Assembly (NCBI GenBank): GCA_035771175.1
Contig: CM069590.1
Coordinates: forward strand, 30,704,821 to 30,768,820
DNA from: Paratinospora sagittata
Taxonomy: Eukaryota > Streptophyta > Magnoliopsida > Ranunculales > Menispermaceae
Direction of reading: 5' to 3'
Length of the DNA: 64,000 bases
The position numbers and the translations under genes are program-made. Below the pieces are notes generated by a model. The model did not search any database. It was not told the origin of the DNA and worked only from the letters and a program-made list of their open reading frames with translations. Every line of letters starts with the position of its first letter. The stretch's first letter is position 1. This document shows, one piece after another, positions 22,250 to 36,000 of the stretch.

Positions 22250-23977
22250 CACTTGTTTTGCATCAAGAACACATCAAACAACAGCTTTCGAATTCTACAA
22301 AGATCAAGCTCGAAGAACGAAGACATATCTCATGTTTAACGCATTAGTTTGATCCCTGTTGTGTAGGTAACCCCTCGATCAATCTTAGCACTAAAACTCT
22401 GAAAATTGCAAAGTCTTCAAAATCACTTTCGATATAGTATTTCCTTTTGACAAAAATGTTTTTCGAAAGGTTTTAATCATAATTTTAATGAGTTTTGAAT
22501 TATTTAAAAGTGTTTATTCTTATATCAAAGTGTTTTGAGTCAATGAAATGGTTCTTTAGTGTCAAAATATTAATTTTTCAAAAATAAGGCTATCCAGCAA
22601 TTGGCACGTCTTAGACTAAAATCTGATATTTCTAAGGAGAAAAATGTGGGCACTTCTGCTTTCTCGATTTTTCTATTCCTTCACAGTTTTGCAAGGTTAT
22701 CTTAATTGAAATATTCTCTAGTAACACCTAGATGATTCCCATTGTCTCGCACGCCCAAAAAACTTTAGATTGAACAATGTTTTGAATTCAAATCATTTTG
22801 TAGTACTCTTGCTCTTTAACCTTCAACTTCAAATTTTATAAAACACCCATTCTCTGATTTTCAAAAATACAACACGCGCGATATTTGCAAGTTAGATTGA
22901 GCTTTTCGAAGAGTTTTTCAAGTGAAGAAAGAAATGATTCTTGCATTTGCAAAAAAAGGCTTCGAATTGAATCAAAATTGCAATCTGTCTTGATGTTCAG
23001 CTAGTTCTTCATTTTAACCCTTGTGTGCTAAGATTTGCAGAGGCTATCCATTGTTTAAAACTCTAAGTATATGAAGTGGTCTCGGTAAGATAACACAACA
23101 AAAAGGAACACATCACTTGTTTTGCATCAAGAACACATCAAACAACAGCTTTCGAATTCTACAAAGATCAAGCTCGAAGAACGAAGACATATCTCATGTT
23201 TAACGCATTAGTTTGATCCCTGTTGTGTAGGTAACCCCTCGATCAATCTTAGCACTAAAACTCTGAAAATTGCAAAGTCTTCAAAATCACTTTCGATATA
23301 GTATTTCCTTTTGACAAAAATGTTTTTCGAAAGGTTTTAATCATAATTTTAATGAGTTTTGAATTATTTAAAAGTGTTTATTCTTATATCAAAGTGTTTT
23401 GAGTCAATGAAATGGTTCTTTAGTGTCAAAATATTAATTTTTCAAAAATAAGGCTATCCAGCAATTGGCACGTCTTAGACTAAAATCTGATATTTCTAAG
23501 GAGAAAAATGTGGGCACTTCTGCTTTCTCGATTTTTCTATTCCTTCACAGTTTTGCAAGGTTATCTTAATTGAAATATTCTCTAGTAACACCTAGATGAT
23601 TCCCATTGTCTCGCACGCCCAAAAAACTTTAGATTGAACAATGTTTTGAATTCAAATCATTTTGTAGTACTCTTGCTCTTTAACCTTCAACTTCAAATTT
23701 TATAAAACACCCATTCTCTGATTTTCAAAAATACAACACGCGCGATATTTGCAAGTTAGATTGAGCTTTTCGAAGAGTTTTTCAAGTGAAGAAAGAAATG
23801 ATTCTTGCATTTGCAAAAAAAGGCTTCGAATTGAATCAAAATTGCAATCTGTCTTGATGTTCAGCTAGTTCTTCATTTTAACCCTTGTGTGCTAAGATTT
23901 GCAGAGGCTATCCATTGTTTAAAACTCTAAGTATATGAAGTGGTCTCGGTAAGATAACACAACAAAAAGGAACACAT
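22250..23977 (+). repeat. Near-identical neighbouring units
   Basis: Units at 22250 and 23114 share CACTTGTTTTGC at the start, TTTTTCGAAAGG, TTCTAAGGAG and AAAACACCCATT, and I found no difference between them by eye. This suggests a very recent single-unit duplication or conversion. The following unit (23978) shares the first half but switches to a B end. Confidence 0.75.
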
Positions 23978-24842
23978 CACTTGTTTTGCATCAAGAACAC
24001 ATCAAACAACAGCTTTCGAATTCTACAAAGATCAAGCTCGAAGAACGAAGACATATCTCATGTTTAACGCATTAGTTTGATCCCTGTTGTGTAGGTAACC
24101 CCTCGATCAATCTTAGCACTAAAACTCTGAAAATTGCAAAGTCTTCAAAATCACTTTCGATATAGTATTTCCTTTTGACAAAAATGTTTTTCGAAAGGTT
24201 TTAATCATAATTTTAATGAGTTTTGAATTATTTAAAAGTGTTTATTCTTATATCAAAGTGTTTTGAGTCAATGAAATGGTTCTTTAGTGTCAAAATATTA
24301 ATTTTTCAAAAATAAGGCTATCCAGCAATTGGCACGTCTTAGACTAAAATCTGATATTTCTAAGGAGAAAAATGTGGGCACTTCTGCTTTCTCGATTTTT
24401 CTATTCCTTCACAGTTTTGCAAGGTTATCTTAATTGAAATATTCTCTAGTAACACCTAGATGATTCCCATTGTCTCGCACGCCCAAAAAACTTTAGATTG
24501 AACAATGTTTTGAATTCAAATCATTTTGTAGTACTCTTGCTCTTTAACCTTCAACTTCAAATTTTATAAAACACTCATTCTCTGATTTTCAAAAATACAA
24601 CACGCACGATATTTGCAAGTTATATTGAGCTTTTCGAAGAGTTTTTCAAGAGAAGAAAGTAATGATTCTTGCCTTTGCAAAAAAAGGCTTCGAATTGAAT
24701 CAAAATTGCAATCTGTCTTTATGTTCAGCTAGTTTCTTCATTTTATCCCTTGTGTGCTAAGATTTGCAGAGGCTATCCCTTGTTTAAAACTCTAAGTATA
24801 TGAAGTGGTCTCGGTAAGATAACACAACAAAAAGGAACACAT

Positions 24843-26572
24843 CACCTGTTTTGCATCAAGAACACATCAATCAACAGCTTTCGAATTCTACAAAGATCAA
24901 GCTCGAAGAACGAAGACATATCTCATGTTTAACGCATTAGTTTGATCCCTGGTGTGTAGGTAACCCCTCGATCAATCTTAGCACTAAAACTCTGAAAATT
25001 GCAAAGTCTTCAAAATCACTTTCGATATAGTATTTCCTTTTGACAAAAATGTTTTCCGAAAGGTTTTAATCATAATTTTAATAAGTTTTGAATTATTTAA
25101 AAGTGTTTATTCTTATATCAAAGTGTTTTGAGTCAATGAAATGGTTCTTTAGTGTCAAAATATTAATTTTTCAAAAATAAGGCTATCCAGCAATTGGCAC
25201 GTCTAAGACTAAAATCTGATATTTCTAACGAGAAAAATGTGGGCACTTCTGCTTTCTCGATTTTTCTATTCCTTCACAGTTTTGCAAGGTTATCTTAATT
25301 GAAATATTCTCTAGTAACACCTAGATGATTCCCATTGTCTCGCACGCCCAAAAAACTTTAGATTGAACAATGTTTTGAATTCAAATCATTTTGTAGTACT
25401 CTTGCTCTTTAACCTTCAACTTCAAATTTTATAAAACACTCATTCTCTGATTCTCAAAAATACAACACGCGCGATATTTGCAAGTTAGATTGAGCTTTTC
25501 GAAGAGTTTTTCAAGTGAAGAAAGAAATGATTCTTGCATTTGCAAAAAAAGGCTTCGAATTGAATCAAAATTGCAATCTGTCTTGATGTTCAGCTAGTTT
25601 CTTCATTTTATCCCTTGTGTGCTAAGATTTGCAGAGGCTATCCCTTGTTTAAAACTCTAAGTATATGAAGTGGTCTCGGTAAGATAACACAACAAAAAGG
25701 AACACATCACCTGTTTTGCATCAAGAACACATCAATCAACAGCTTTCGAATTCTACAAAGATCAAGCTCGAAGAACGAAGACATATCTCATGTTTAACGC
25801 ATTAGTTTGATCCCTGGTGTGTAGGTAACCCCTCGATCAATCTTAGCACTAAAACTCTGAAAATTGCAAAGTCTTCAAAATCACTTTCGATATAGTATTT
25901 CCTTTTGACAAAAATGTTTTTCGAAAGGTTTTAATCATAATTTTAATGAGTTTTGAATTATTTAAAAGTGTTTATTCTTATATCAAAGTGTTTTGAGTCA
26001 ATGAAATGGTTCTTTAGTGTCAAAATATTAATTTTTCAAAAATAAGGCTATCCAGCAATTGGCACGTCTAAGACTAAAATCTGATATTTCTAACGAGAAA
26101 AATGTGGGCACTTCTGCTTTCTCGATTTTTCTATTCCTTCACAGTTTTGCAAGGTTATCTTAATTGAAATATTCTCTAGTAACACCTAGATGATTCCCAT
26201 TGTCTCGCACGCCCAAAAAACTTTAGATTGAACAATGTTTTGAATTCAAATCATTTTGTAGTACTCTTGCTCTTTAACCTTCAACTTCAAATTTTATAAA
26301 ACACTCATTCTCTGATTCTCAAAAATACAACACGCGCGATATTTGCAAGTTAGATTGAGCTTTTCGAAGAGTTTTTCAAGTGAAGAAAGAAATGATTCTT
26401 GCATTTGCAAAAAAAGGCTTCGAATTGAATCAAAATTGCAATCTGTCTTGATGTTCAGCTAGTTTCTTCATTTTATCCCTTGTGTGCTAAGATTTGCAGA
26501 GGCTATCCATTGTTTAAAACTCTAAGTATATGAAGTGGTCTCGGTAAGATAACACAACAAAAAGGAACACAT
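24843..26572 (+). repeat. Duplicated pair carrying CAATCAACAGC
   Basis: Units at 24843 and 25708 share CATCAATCAACAGC, GGTGTGTAGG, CGTCTAAGAC, AACGAG, TCTGATTCTC and TAGTTTCTTC after an otherwise A-type end. The CAATCAAC change appears only in these two. They differ in TTCCG against TTTCG and CCCTTG against CCATTG. Confidence 0.75.
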
Positions 26573-28300
26573 CACCTGTTTTGCATCAAGAACACATCAA
26601 ACAACAGCTTTCGAATTCTACAAAGATCAAGCTCGAAGAACGAAGACATATCTCATGTTTAACGCATTAGTTTGATCCCTGTTGTGTAGGTAAGCCCTCG
26701 ATCAATCTTAGCACTAAAACTCTGAAAATTGCAAAGTCTTCAAAATCACTTTTGATATAGTATTTCCTTTTGACAAAAATGTTTTCCGAAAGGTTTTAAT
26801 CATAATTTTAATGAGTTTTGAATTATTTAAAAGTGTTTATTCTTATATCAAAGTGTTTTGAGTCAATGAAATGGTTCTTTAGTGTCAAAATATTAATTTT
26901 TCAAAAATAAGGCTATCCAGCAATTGGCACGTCTTAGACTAAAATCTGATATTTCTAAGGAGAAAAATGTGGGCACTTCTGCTTTCTCGATTTTTCTATT
27001 CCTTCACAGTTTTGCAAGGTTATCTTAATTGAAATATTCTCTAGTAACACCTAGATGATTCCCATTGTCTCGCACGCCCAAAAAACTTTAGATTGAACAA
27101 TGTTTTGAATTCAAATCATTTTGTAGTACTCTTGCTCTTTAACCTTCAACTTCAAATTTTATAAAACACTCATTCTCTGATTTTCAAAAATATAACACGC
27201 GCGATATTTGCAAGTTAGATTGAGCTTTTCGAAGAGTTTTTCAAGTGAAGAAAGAAATGATTCTTGCATTTGCAAAAAAAGGCTTCGAATTGAATCAAAA
27301 TTGCAATCTGTCTTGATGTTCAGCTAGTTCTTCATTTTAACCCTTGTGTGCTAAGATTTGCAGTGGCTATCCATTGTTTAAAACTCTAAGTATATGAAGT
27401 GGTCTCGGTAAGATAACACAACAAAAAGGAACACATCACCTGTTTTGCATCAAGAACACATCAAACAACAGCTTTCGAATTCTACAAAGATCAAGCTCGA
27501 AGAACGAAGACATATCTCATGTTTAACGCATTAGTTTGATCCCTGTTGTGTAGGTAAACCCTCGATCAATCTTAGCACTAAAACTCTGAAAATTGCAAAG
27601 TCTTCAAAATCACTTTCGATATAGTATTTCCTTTTGACAAAAATGTTTTTCGAAAGGTTTTAATCATAATTTTAATGAGTTTTGAATTATTTAAAAGTGT
27701 TTATTCTTATATCAAAGTGTTTTGAGTCAATGAAATGGTTCTTTAGTGTCAAAATATTAATTTTTCAAAAATAAGGCTATCCAGCAATTGGCACGTCTTA
27801 GACTAAAATCTGATATTTCTAAGGAGAAAAATGTGGGCACTTCTGCTTTCTCGATTTTTCTATTCCTTCACAGTTTTGCAAGGTTATCTTAATTGAAATA
27901 TTCTCTAGTAACACCTAGATGATTCCCATTGTCTCGCACGCCCAAAAAACTTTAGATTGAACAATGTTTTGAATTCAAATCATTTTGTAGTACTCTTGCT
28001 CTTTAACCTTCAACTTCAAATTTTATAAAACACTCATTCTCTGATTTTCAAAAATACAACACGCGCGATATTTGCAAGTTAGATTGAGCTTTTCGAAGAG
28101 TTTTTCAAGTGAAGAAAGAAATGATTCTTGCATTTGCAAAAAAAGGCTTCGAATTGAATCAAAATTGCAATCTGTCTTGATGTTCAGCTAGTTCTTCATT
28201 TTAACCCTTGTGTGCTAAGATTTGCAGTGGCTATCCATTGTTTAAAACTCTAAGTATATGAAGTGGTCTCGGTAAGATAACACAACAAAAAGGAACACAT

Positions 28301-29164
28301 CACCTGTTTTGCATCAAGAACACATCAAACAACAGCTTTCGAATTCTACAAAGATCAAGCTCGAAGAACGAAGACATATCTCATGTTTAACGCATTAGTT
28401 TGATCCCTGTTGTGTAGGTAAGCCCTCGATCAATCTTAGCACTAAAACCCTGAAAATTGCAAAGTCTTCAAAATCACTTTCGATATAGTATTTCCTTTTG
28501 ACAAAAATGTTTTCCGAAAGGTTTTAATCATAATTTTAATGAGTTTTGAATTATTTAAAAGTGTTTATTCTTATATCAAAGTGTTTTGAGTCAATGAAAT
28601 GGTTCTTTAGTGTCAAAATATTAATTTTTCAAAAATAAGGCTATCCAGCAATTGGCACGTCTTAGACTAAAATCTGATATTTCTAAGGAGAAAAATGTGG
28701 GCACTTCTGCTTTCTCGATTTTTCTATTCCTTCACAGTTTTACAAGGTTATCTTAATTGAAATATTCTCTAGTAACACCTAGATGATTCCCATTGTCTCG
28801 CACGCCCAAAAAACTTTAGATTGAACAATGTTTTGAATTCAAATCATTTTGTAGTACTCTTGCTCTTTAACCTTCAACTTCAAATTTTATAAACCACTCA
28901 TTCTCTGATTTTCAAAAATACAACACGCGCGATATTTGCAAGTTAGATTGAGCTTTTCGAAGAGTTTTTCAAGTGAAGAAAGAAATGATTCGTGCATTTG
29001 CAAAAAAAGGCTTCGAATTAAATCAAAATTGCAATCTGTGTTGATGTTCAGCTAGTTCTTCATTTTAACCCTTGTGTGCTAAGATTTGCAGAGGCTATCC
29101 AGTGTTTAAAACTCTAAGTATCTGAAGTGGTCTCGGTAAGATAACACATGAAAAAGGAACACAT
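28301..29164 (+). repeat. Unit duplicated 17 monomers away (at 42998)
   Basis: This unit and the one at 42998 share GTAAGCCCTCG, TTTTACAAGG, AAACCACTC, GATTCGTGC, CGAATTAAATC, AGTATCTGAAG and ACACATGAAAAAGG. The ACACATGAAAAAGG and AGTATCTGAAG variants occur only in these two. The separation is 14,697 bp, or 17 units. Both are followed by a unit that opens TGCGTCAAG with CAATAGC, so the shared block extends into the next unit. Confidence 0.8.
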
Positions 29165-29290
29165 CACCTGTTTTGCGTCAAGAACACATCAAACAATAGC
29201 TTTCGAATTCTACAAAGATCAAGCTCGAAGAACGAAGACATATCTCATGTCTAATGCATTAGTTTGATCCCTGGTGTGTAGGTAACCCCT
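29165..29290 (+). repeat. Domain 2 S-type signature inside domain 1
   Basis: The start of this unit carries TTTTGCGTCAAG, CAAACAATAGC and GTCTAATGC, the combination otherwise typical of S units of domain 2. The rest of the unit is domain 1 type (GTAGGTAAC, AAGGAG, A end, full length). It may be a converted tract or a descendant of the ancestor from which S units arose. Confidence 0.7.
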
Positions 29291-30028
29291 CGATCAATAT
29301 TAGCACTAAAACTCTGAAAATTGCAAAGTCTTCAAAATCACTTTCGATATAGTATTTCCTTTTGACAAAAATGTTTTCCGAAAGGTTTTAATCATAATTT
29401 TAATGAGTTTTGAATTATTTAAAAGTGTTTATTCTTATATCAAAGTGTTTTGAGTCAATGAAATGGTTCTTTAGTGTCAAAATATTAATTTTTCAAAAAT
29501 AAGGCTATCCAGCAATTGGCACGTCTTAGACTAAAATCTGATATTTCTAAGGAGAAAAATGTGGGCACTTCTGCTTTCTCGATTTTTCTATTCCTTCACA
29601 GTTTTGCAAGGTTATCTTAATTGAAATATTCTCTAGTAACACCTAGATGATTCCCATTGTCTCGCACGCCCAAAAAACTTTAGATTGAACAATGTTTTGA
29701 ATTCAAATCATTTTGTAGTACTCTTGCTCTTTAACCTTCAACTTCAAATTTTATAAAACACTCATTCTCTGATTTACAAAAATACAACACGCGCGATATT
29801 TGCAAGTTAGATTGAGCTTTTCGAAGAGTTTTTCAAGTGAAGAAAGAAATGATTCTTGCATTTGCAAAAAAAGGCTTCGAATTGAATCAAAATTGCAATC
29901 TGTCTTGATGTTCAGCTAGTTCTTCATTTTAACCCTTGTGTGCTAAGATTTGCAGAGGCTATCCATTGTTTAAAACTCTAAGTATATGAAGTGGTCTCGG
30001 TAAGATAACACAACAAAAAGGAACACAT

Positions 30029-33000
30029 CACCTGTTTTGCATCAAGAACACATCAAACAACAGCTTTCGAATTCTACAAAGATCAAGCTCGAAGAACGAA
30101 GACATATCTCATGTTTAACGCATTAGTTTGATCCCTGTTGTGTAGGTAACCCCTCGATCAATCTTAGCACTAAAACTCTGAAAATTGCAAAGTCTTCAAA
30201 ATCACTTTCGATATAGTATTTCCTTTTGACAAAAATGTTTTTCGAAAGGTTTTAATCATAATTTTAATGAGTTTTGAATTATTTAAAAGTGTTTATTCTT
30301 ATATCAAAGTGTTTTGAGTCAATGAAATGGTTCTTTAGTGTCAAAATATTAATTTTTCAAAAATAAGGCTATCCAGCAATTGGCACGTCTTAGACTAAAA
30401 TCTGATATTTCTAAGGAGAAAAATGTGGGCACTTCTGCTTTCTCGATTTTTCTATTCCTTCACAGTTTTGCAAGGTTATCTTAATTGAAATATTCTCTAG
30501 TAACACCTAGATGATTCCCATTGTCTCGCACGCCCAAAAAACTTTAGATTGAACAATGTTTTGAATTCAAATCATTTTGTAGTACTCTTGCTCTTTAACC
30601 TTCAACTTCAAATTTTATAAAACACTCATTCTCTGATTTTCAAAAATACAACACGCACGATATTTGCAAGTTATATTGAGCTTTTCGAAGAGTTTTTCAA
30701 GAGAAGAAAGTAATGATTCTTGCCTTTGCAAAAAAAGGCTTCGAATTGAATCAAAATTGCAATCTGTCTTGATGTTCAGCTAGTTTCTTCATTTTATCCC
30801 TTGTGTGCTAAGATTTGCAGAGGCTATCCCTTGTTTAAAACTCTAAGTATATGAAGTGGTCTCGGTAAGATAACACAACAAAAAGGAACACATCACCTGT
30901 TTTGCATCAAGAACACATCAAACAACAGCTTTCGAATTCTACAAAGATCAAGCTCGAAGAACGAAGACATATCTCATGTTTAACGCATTAGTTAGATCCC
31001 TGGTGTGTAGGTAACCCCTCGATCAATCTTAGCACTAAAACTCTGAAAATTGCAAAGTCTTCAAAATCACTTTCGATGTAGTATTTCCTTTTGACAAAAA
31101 TGTTTTCCGAAAGGTTTTAATCATAATTTTAATGAGTTTTGAATTATTTAAAAGTGTTTATTCTTATATCAAAGTGTTTTGAGTCAATGAAATGGTTCTT
31201 TAGTGTCAAAATATTAATTTTTCAAAAATAAGGCTATCCAGCAATTGGCACGTCTAAGACTAAAATCTGATATTTCTAACGAGAAAAATGTGGGCACTTC
31301 TGCTTTCTCGATTTTTCTATTCCTTCACAGTTTTGCAAGGTTATCTTAATTGAAATATTCTCTAGTAACACCTAGATGATTCCCATTGTCTCGCACGCCC
31401 AAAAAACTTCATATTGAACAATGTTTTGAATTCAAATCATTTTGTAGTACTCTTGCTCTTTAACCTTCAACTTCAAATTTTATAAAACACTCATTCTCTG
31501 ATTTTCAAAAATACAACACGCGCGATATTTGCAAGTTAGATTGAGCTTTTCGAAGAGTTTTTCAAGTGAAGAAAGAAATGATTCTTGCATTTGCAAAAAA
31601 AGGCTTCGAATTGAATCAAAATTGCAATCTGTCTTGATGTTCAGCTAGTTCTTCATTTTAACCCTTGTGTGCTAAGATTTGCAGAGGCTATCCATTGTTT
31701 AAAACTCTAAGTATATGAAGTGGTCTCGGTAAGATAACACAACAAAAAGGAACACATCACCTGTTTTGCATCAAGAACACATCAAACAACAGCTTTCGAA
31801 TTCTACAAAGATCAAGCTCGAAGAACGAAGACATATCTCATGTTTAACGCATTAGTTTGATCCCTGTTGTGTAGGTAACCCCTCGATCAATCTTAGCACT
31901 AAAACTCTGAAAATTGCAAAGTCTTCAAAATCACTTTCGATATAGTATTTCCTTTTGACAAAAATGTTTTTCGAAAGGTTTTAATCATAATTTTAATGAG
32001 TTTTGAATTATTTAAAAGTGTTTATTCTTATATCAAAGTGTATTGAGTCAATGAAATGGTTCTTTAGTGTCAAAATATTAATTTTTCAAAAATAAGGCTA
32101 TCCAGCAATTGGCACGTCTTAGACTAAAATCTGATATTTCTAAGGAGAAAAATGTGGGCACTTCTGCTTTCTCGATTTTTCTATTCCTTCACAGTTTTGC
32201 AAGGTTATCTTAATTGAAATATTCTCTAGTAACACCTAGATGATTCCCATTGTCTCGCACGCCCAAAAAACTTTAGATTGAACAATGTTTTGAATTCAAA
32301 TCATTTTGTAGTACTCTTGCTCTTTAACCTTCAACTTCAAATTTTATAAAACACTCATTCTCTGATTTTCAAAAATACAACACGCACGATATTTGCAAGT
32401 TATATTGAGCTTTTCGAAGAGTTTTTCAAGAGAAGAAAGTAATGATTCTTGCCTTTGCAAAAAAAGGCTTCGAATTGAATCAAAATTGCAATCTGTCTTG
32501 ATGTTCAGCTAGTTTCTTCATTTTATCCCTTGTGTGCTAAGATTTGCAGAGGCTATCCCTTGTTTAAAACTCTAAGTATATGAAGTGGTCTCGGTAAAAT
32601 AACACAACAAAAAGGAACACATCACCTGTTTTGCATCAAGAACACATCAAACAACAGCTTTCGAATTCTACAAAGATCAAGCTCGAAGAACGAAGACATA
32701 TCTCATGTTTAACGCATTAGTTTGATCCCTGGTGTGTAGGTAACCCCTCGATCAATCTTAGCACTAAAACTCTGAAAATTGCAAAGTCTTCAAAATCACT
32801 TTCGATATAGTATTTCCTTTTGACAAAAATGTTTTCCGAAAGGTTTTAATCATAATTTTAATGAGTTTTGAATTATTTAAAAGTGTTTATTCTTATATCA
32901 AAGTGTTTTGAGTCAATGAAATGGTTCTTTAGTGTCAAAATATTAATTTTTCAAAAATAAGGCTATCCAGCAATTGGCACGTCTTAGACTAAAATCTGAT

Positions 33001-36000
33001 ATTTCTAACGAGAAAAATGTGGGCACTTCTGCTTTCTCGATTTTTCTATTCCTTCACAGTTTTGCAAGGTTATCTTAATTGAAATATTCTCTACTAACAC
33101 CTAGATGATTCCCATTGTCTCGCACGCCCAAAAAACTTCATATTGAACAATGTTTTGAATTCAAATCATTTTGTAGTACTCTTGCTCTTTAACCTTCAAC
33201 TTCAAATTTTATAAAACACTCATTCTCTGATTTTCAAAAATACAACACGCACGATATTTGCAAGTTATATTGAGCTTTTCGAAGAGTTTTTCAAGAGAAG
33301 AAAGTAATGATTCTTGCCTTTGCAAAAAAAGGCTTCGAATTGAATCAAAATTGCAATCTGTCTTGATGTTCAGCTAGTTTCTTCATTTTATCCCTTGTGT
33401 GCTAAGATTTGCAGAGGCTATCCCTTGTTTAAAACTCTAAGTATATGAAGTGGTCTCGGTAAGATAACACAACAAAAAGGAACACATCACCTGTTTTGCA
33501 TCAAGAACACATCAAACAACAGCTTTCGAATTCTACAAAGATCAAGCTCGAAGAACGAAGACATATCTCATGTTTAACGCATTAGTTAGATCCCTGGTGT
33601 GTAGGTAACCCCTCGATCAATCTTAGCACTAAAACTCTGAAAATTGCAAAGTCTTCAAAATCACTTTCGATGTAGTATTTCCTTTTGACAAAAATGTTTT
33701 CCGAAAGGTTTTAATCATAATTTTAATGAGTTTTGAATTATTTAAAAGTGTTTATTCTTATATCAAAGTGTTTTGAGTCAATGAAATGGTTCTTTAGTGT
33801 CAAAATATTAATTTTTCAAAAATAAGGCTATCCAGCAATTGGCACGTCTAAGACTAAAATCTGATATTTCTAACGAGAAAAATGTGGGCACTTCTGCTTT
33901 CTCGATTTTTCTATTCCTTCACAGTTTTGCAAGGTTATCTTAATTGAAATATTCTCTAGTAACACCTAGATGATTCCCATTGTCTCGCACGCCCAAAAAA
34001 CTTTAGATTGAACAATGTTTTGAATTCAAATCATTTTGTAGTACTCTTGCTCTTTAACCTTCAACTTCAAATTTTATAAAACACTCATTCTCTGATTTTC
34101 AAAAATACAACACGCACGATATTTGCAAGTTATATTGAGCTTTTCGAAGAGTTTTTCAAGAGAAGAAAGTAATGATTCTTGCCTTTGCAAAAAAAGGCTT
34201 CGAATTGAATCAAAATTGCAATCTGTCTTGATGTTCAGCTAGTTTCTTCATTTTATCCCTTGTGTGCTAAGATTTGCAGAGGCTATCCCTTGTTTAAAAC
34301 TCTAAGTATATGAAGTGGTCTCGGTAAAATAACACAACAAAAAGGAACACATCACCTGTTTTGCATCAAGAACACATCAAACAACAGCTTTCGAATTCTA
34401 CAAAGATCAAGCTCGAAGAACGAAGACATATCTCATGTTTAACGCATTAGTTTGATCCCTGGTGTGTAGGTAACCCCTCGATCAATCTTAGCACTAAAAC
34501 TCTGAAAATTGCAAAGTCTTCAAAATCACTTTCGATATAGTATTTCCTTTTGACAAAAATGTTTTCCGAAAGGTTTTAATCATAATTTTAATGAGTTTTG
34601 AATTATTTAAAAGTGTTTATTCTTATATCAAAGTGTTTTGAGTCAATGAAATGGTTCTTTAGTGTCAAAATATTAATTTTTCAAAAATAAGGCTATCCAG
34701 CAATTGGCACGTCTTAGACTAAAATCTGATATTTCTAACGAGAAAAATGTGGGCACTTCTGCTTTCTCGATTTTTCTATTCCTTCACAGTTTTGCAAGGT
34801 TATCTTAATTGAAATATTCTCTACTAACACCTAGATGATTCCCATTGTCTCGCACGCCCAAAAAACTTCATATTGAACAATGTTTTGAATTCAAATCATT
34901 TTGTAGTACTCTTGCTCTTTAACCTTCAACTTCAAATTTTATAAAACACTCATTCTCTGATTTTCAAAAATACAACACGCACGATATTTGCAAGTTATAT
35001 TGAGCTTTTCGAAGAGTTTTTCAAGAGAAGAAAGTAATGATTCTTGCCTTTGCAAAAAAAGGCTTCGAATTGAATCAAAATTGCAATCTGTCTTGATGTT
35101 CAGCTAGTTTCTTCATTTTATCCCTTGTGTGCTAAGATTTGCAGAGGCTATCCCTTGTTTAAAACTCTAAGTATATGAAGTGGTCTCGGTAAGATAACAC
35201 AACAAAAAGGAACACATCACCTGTTTTGCATCAAGAACACATCAAACAACAGCTTTCGAATTCTACAAAGATCAAGCTCGAAGAACGAAGACATATCTCA
35301 TGTTTAACGCATTAGTTAGATCCCTGGTGTGTAGGTAACCCCTCGATCAATCTTAGCACTAAAACTCTGAAAATTGCAAAGTCTTCAAAATCACTTTCGA
35401 TGTAGTATTTCCTTTTGACAAAAATGTTTTCCGAAAGGTTTTAATCATAATTTTAATGAGTTTTGAATTATTTAAAAGTGTTTATTCTTATATCAAAGTG
35501 TTTTGAGTCAATGAAATGGTTCTTTAGTGTCAAAATATTAATTTTTCAAAAATAAGGCTATCCAGCAATTGGCACGTCTAAGACTAAAATCTGATATTTC
35601 TAACGAGAAAAATGTGGGCACTTCTGCTTTCTCGATTTTTCTATTCCTTCACAGTTTTGCAAGGTTATCTTAATTGAAATATTCTCTAGTAACACCTAGA
35701 TGATTCCCATTGTCTCGCACGCCCAAAAAACTTCATATTGAACAATGTTTTGAATTCAAATCATTTTGTAGTACTCTTGCTCTTTAACCTTCAACTTCAA
35801 ATTTTATAAAACACTCATTCTCTGATTTTCAAAAATACAACACGCGCGATATTTGCAAGTTAGATTGAGCTTTTCGAAGAGTTTTTCAAGTGAAGAAAGA
35901 AATGATTCTTGCATTTGCAAAAAAAGGCTTCGAATTGAATCAAAATTGCAATCTGTCTTGATGTTCAGCTAGTTCTTCATTTTAACCCTTGTGTGCTAAG

